Origin: DATGQT01 sp033720695
GTDB taxonomy: Bacteria > Bacteroidota > Rhodothermia > Rhodothermales > Rubricoccaceae
DNA length: 8,347 bases
Assembly: GCA_033720695.1 (NCBI GenBank)
Contig: JAWWCA010000163.1
Span: 1 to 8,347 of the forward strand
Direction: 5' to 3'
In this document: positions 6,405 to 8,347 of the stretch, piece after piece
Numbering within the stretch: position 1 is the stretch's first letter
How the letters are laid out: every line of letters begins with the position of its first letter
Program-made: the position numbers and the translations under genes
Notes under the pieces: generated by a model
The model's database searches: none
What the model was told of the DNA's origin: nothing
What the model saw: only the letters and a program-made list of their open reading frames with translations

Positions 6405-6436
6405 CGGCTCGCACACTCACCTTCGCGCCCCCACCC

Positions 6437-6772
6437 ATGCGCCCGCTCTGCATCGTCCTCCTCGCCACGCTCGCCCTCGCCGCCTGCGACAACGCCGACG
6501 ACGGCGTGGCCGAGACCGGCAGCATCGTCGTCGTCGCCTATGAAGGGCAGCTCGACGACGGCACCGTCTTCGACCAGAGCGACCGGGCGACGTTCTCGCT
6601 CTTGCAGGTCATCCCCGGCTTCCGCGACGGCATCATCGGGATGCGCGTCGGCGAGACGCGGACGTTCACGGTCCCGCCCGAGCAGGCCTACGGCGCCAAC
6701 CCACCCCCGGGCAGCGGCATCCCGCCAGACGCCGCGCTGACGTTCGAGGTCACCCTCCTCGACATCCTGTAG
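6437..6772 (+). CDS. FKBP-type peptidyl-prolyl cis-trans isomerase, lipoprotein
   Basis: A 111-residue protein. Residues 1-16 are a lipoprotein signal (MRPLCIVLLATLALAAC) with lipidated Cys17, so the mature enzyme sits on a membrane facing the periplasm or surface. The rest is one compact FKBP domain, about the length of human FKBP12, that would isomerise Xaa-Pro bonds to help fold exported proteins. Pocket residues are visible by alignment: Y35, F45-D46, V58-I59, Y85 and F103. The position of FKBP12 Trp59 (the pocket floor) is Phe62 here, within QVIPGFRDGIIGMRVGE. The GSGIPPDAALTFEVTLLDI ending is standard. The ATG at 6437-6439 starts the signal peptide. It is 137 bp after ada and stops 5 bp from the convergent amidase stop. 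Confidence 0.93.
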   Translation: MRPLCIVLLATLALAACDNADDGVAETGSIVVVAYEGQLDDGTVFDQSDRATFSLLQVIPGFRDGIIGMRVGETRTFTVPPEQAYGANPPPGSGIPPDAALTFEVTLLDIL

Positions 6773-6774
6773 CG

Positions 6775-6811
6775 GCGCTACCTCTCCGTCGGCAGCGTCG
6801 GGAGGTAGCGC
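6775..6811. terminator. Hairpin spanning the FKBP/amidase convergent junction
   Basis: GCGCTACCTC (6775-6784) pairs perfectly with GAGGTAGCGC (6802-6811). After a one-base bulge at 6785, CCG (6786-6788) pairs with CGG (6799-6801), leaving a 10-base loop. The stem starts three bases after the FKBP stop and contains the amidase stop codon (6778-6780) and its last codons. No U-tract follows on either strand. The placement suggests a shared transcription end for two convergent genes, but the arms inside the amidase gene may also be coding coincidence. Confidence 0.45.
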
Positions 6812-8347
6812 GGCGGCGCGCGTCGCCGCGTCGCCTGCTCGAAGGCGTAGGCCAGGCGGAGGAGGACGGGCTCGCTCCACCGCCGCCCGATGAACGAGAT
6901 CCCGACGGGGAGGCCGTGCGCGAGGCCGGCCGGCACCGTCACGTTCGGGTAGCCCGAGACGGCCGCCGCCTGCGAGCTGCCCGTGACGAAGTGGTCGCCG
7001 TTGACGAGGTCGATGGGCCACGCCGGGCTGCCCGTGGGCGCGACGAGCGCGTCGAGGTCGTGGGCGTCCATCAGGCTGTCGATCTGGGTGCGGGCGAGGC
7101 GGCGGCTCCGTTCGAGCGCCGCCCGGTAGGCCGCGTCCGAGAGCGGCCCCTTCGCCTGCGCCATCTCCAGGATCTCCTGCCCGAACCACGGCATCGAAGC
7201 CTCGGCGTTCGCCCGGTTGAAGGCGATGACGTCGGCGAGGGAGCGGACGGGCGCCGTGGGGTGGGCGGCGAGGTAGGCGTCGAGGTCGTGCTTGAAGTCG
7301 TAGAGGAGGACGGTGTACTCGTCGCCGCCGTAGCCGCCGGGGAGGCCGAGCGAATCGACGATCACGGCGCCGGCGGCCCGCATCGCCTCGACGGCCGCGC
7401 CCGCCACGCGGTCGGTGTCGGGGCTGTCGCCGAAGTGGCTCGCCCGGAGCACGCCGAGGCGCGCGCCCCGGAGGCCGTCGGCGTCGAGGACGCGGGTGTA
7501 GTCGGCCTCGGCGTGGCGCGCGGCCGCGGCCGAGGTCGTGTCGGCGGGGTCGGGGCCGGCCATGGCCGAGAGGAGGACGGCGGCGTCGCGGACGGAGCGG
7601 GCCATCGGGCCGGCGGTGTCCTGGCTGTGCGAGAGCGGGACGATGCCGGCGCGGCTGACGAGCCCGACCGTCGGCTTCACGCCGACGAGACCGGTCGCCG
7701 ACGACGGGCACACGATCGAGCCGTCCGTCTCCGTCCCCACCCCGACGACGGCGAGGCTGGCGGCGATCGCGGCGCCCGTGCCCGCGCTCGACCCGCACGG
7801 CGAGCGGTCGAGCACGTAGGGGTTCCGGGTCTGGCCCCCGAGCGCGCTCCAGCCGGACGACGAGTGCGTGGAGCGGAAGTTGGCCCACTCGCTGAGGTTG
7901 GCCTTGCCGAGGAGGACCGCGCCCGCCTCGCGCAGCCGCGCCACCACGTGCGCGTCTGCCGGCGCGATGACGCCGTCGAGGGCGAGGGCCCCGGCCGTCG
8001 TCGGCATCCGGTCGGCCGTGCCGAGGTTGTCCTTGACGAGGACGGGGATGCCGTGGAGCGGCCCCCGGACCTGCCCCGCCGCCCGCTCGGCGTCGAGCCG
8101 GTTGGCGATCGCGAGCGCGTCGGGGTTGACGGCGAGGACCGAGCGGAGCGCCGGGCCGCGGCGGTCGAGCCGCTCGATGCGGGCGAGGGAGGCCTCGGTG
8201 ATCTGGCGGGCCGTGCAGCGGCCCTCGGCCATCGCCGCCTGGAGGTCCGCGACGCTCGCCTCCCCGACGTCGCAGGCGGGAGCCGTCTGGCAGGCCGCCG
8301 GCGCGGCGAGCACGAGCGCGAGGGCGAGAGGGAGGGGAAGAAGGAGG
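6778..8347 (-). CDS. Amidase-signature family hydrolase, probably exported (5' end off window)
   Basis: The frame is open through the right edge of the window. Residues before the in-frame GTG at 8311-8313 read LLLPLPLALAL, followed by VLAAPAACQTAP, a signal-peptide core, so the true start lies outside the window and the GTG is internal. Counting from that GTG, the Ser-cisSer-Lys triad is K94 (VLVKDN), S175 (PCGSSAG) and S199 (TETDGSIVCPSS). This is the complete amidase-signature catalytic set, with the Gly/Ser-rich core intact. Such enzymes hydrolyse amide bonds of small carboxamides, peptides or acyl-amides. The signal peptide points to the periplasm or surface rather than to GatA, and no gatB or gatC is nearby. 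Substrate cannot be told from sequence. It reads convergently to FKBP with 5 bp between stops. Confidence 0.92.
   Translation of the reverse strand, partial: LLLPLPLALALVLAAPAACQTAPACDVGEASVADLQAAMAEGRCTARQITEASLARIERLDRRGPALRSVLAVNPDALAIANRLDAERAAGQVRGPLHGIPVLVKDNLGTADRMPTTAGALALDGVIAPADAHVVARLREAGAVLLGKANLSEWANFRSTHSSSGWSALGGQTRNPYVLDRSPCGSSAGTGAAIAASLAVVGVGTETDGSIVCPSSATGLVGVKPTVGLVSRAGIVPLSHSQDTAGPMARSVRDAAVLLSAMAGPDPADTTSAAAARHAEADYTRVLDADGLRGARLGVLRASHFGDSPDTDRVAGAAVEAMRAAGAVIVDSLGLPGGYGGDEYTVLLYDFKHDLDAYLAAHPTAPVRSLADVIAFNRANAEASMPWFGQEILEMAQAKGPLSDAAYRAALERSRRLARTQIDSLMDAHDLDALVAPTGSPAWPIDLVNGDHFVTGSSQAAAVSGYPNVTVPAGLAHGLPVGISFIGRRWSEPVLLRLAYAFEQATRRRAPPRYLPTLPTER

Noticed and set aside
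5058..6436. ada as cargo of a mobile element bounded by inverted repeats
   Set aside because: The flanking boxes are short and imperfect, there is no transposase or recombinase, no target-site duplication is visible, and base composition of ada matches its neighbours. It is kept only as an alternative under the repeat finding.

Overview
The window looks like chromosomal DNA from a very GC-rich bacterium (visibly above 70% G+C, with G or C at almost every third codon position). I infer a high-GC member of the Bacteroidota/Rhodothermota side (Rubricoccaceae-like). The reasons are an Asp-box protein ending in a domain that resembles the type IX secretion C-terminal sorting domain, lipoprotein signals on small periplasmic proteins, and no convincing Shine-Dalgarno sequence before any start. 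This assignment is inference; no rRNA or marker gene is present.

Layout, left to right: the 3' end of a short-chain dehydrogenase (+, 1-141) runs into a solo PAS-LuxR regulator (-, 138-1274), and the two stop codons overlap. Reading leftward from the middle, four minus-strand genes are colinear: an AarF/ABC1/UbiB-type kinase (3309-5057), an Asp-box (BNR) beta-propeller protein (2087-3238), a monohaem cytochrome c lipoprotein (1449-1985) and the LuxR regulator. The gaps are 70, 101 and 174 bp. The last gap holds a perfect 16-bp inverted repeat and a candidate promoter, so luxR is probably a separate unit. Divergent from the kinase gene is a full-length bifunctional Ada DNA-alkylation repair regulator (+, 5235-6299), followed by an FKBP-type peptidyl-prolyl isomerase lipoprotein (+, 6437-6772). 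An exported amidase-signature enzyme (-, 6778 to beyond the right edge) converges on it, with a hairpin spanning the junction.

Most genes belong to known families: envelope or redox functions (cytochrome c, FKBP, amidase, Asp-box protein), a membrane-linked kinase, and alkylation repair. I see no phage, transposase, CRISPR, toxin-antitoxin or defence locus, and no multi-gene system that is clearly new. The least explained structure is non-coding. Two GATTCG boxes exactly 32 bp apart lie upstream of ada, and a mirror-image pair with the same 32-bp spacing lies just downstream of ada, the outer boxes resembling each other and the inner boxes resembling each other. This may be an Ada operator arrangement or a relic of flanking inverted repeats, and it may also be chance.
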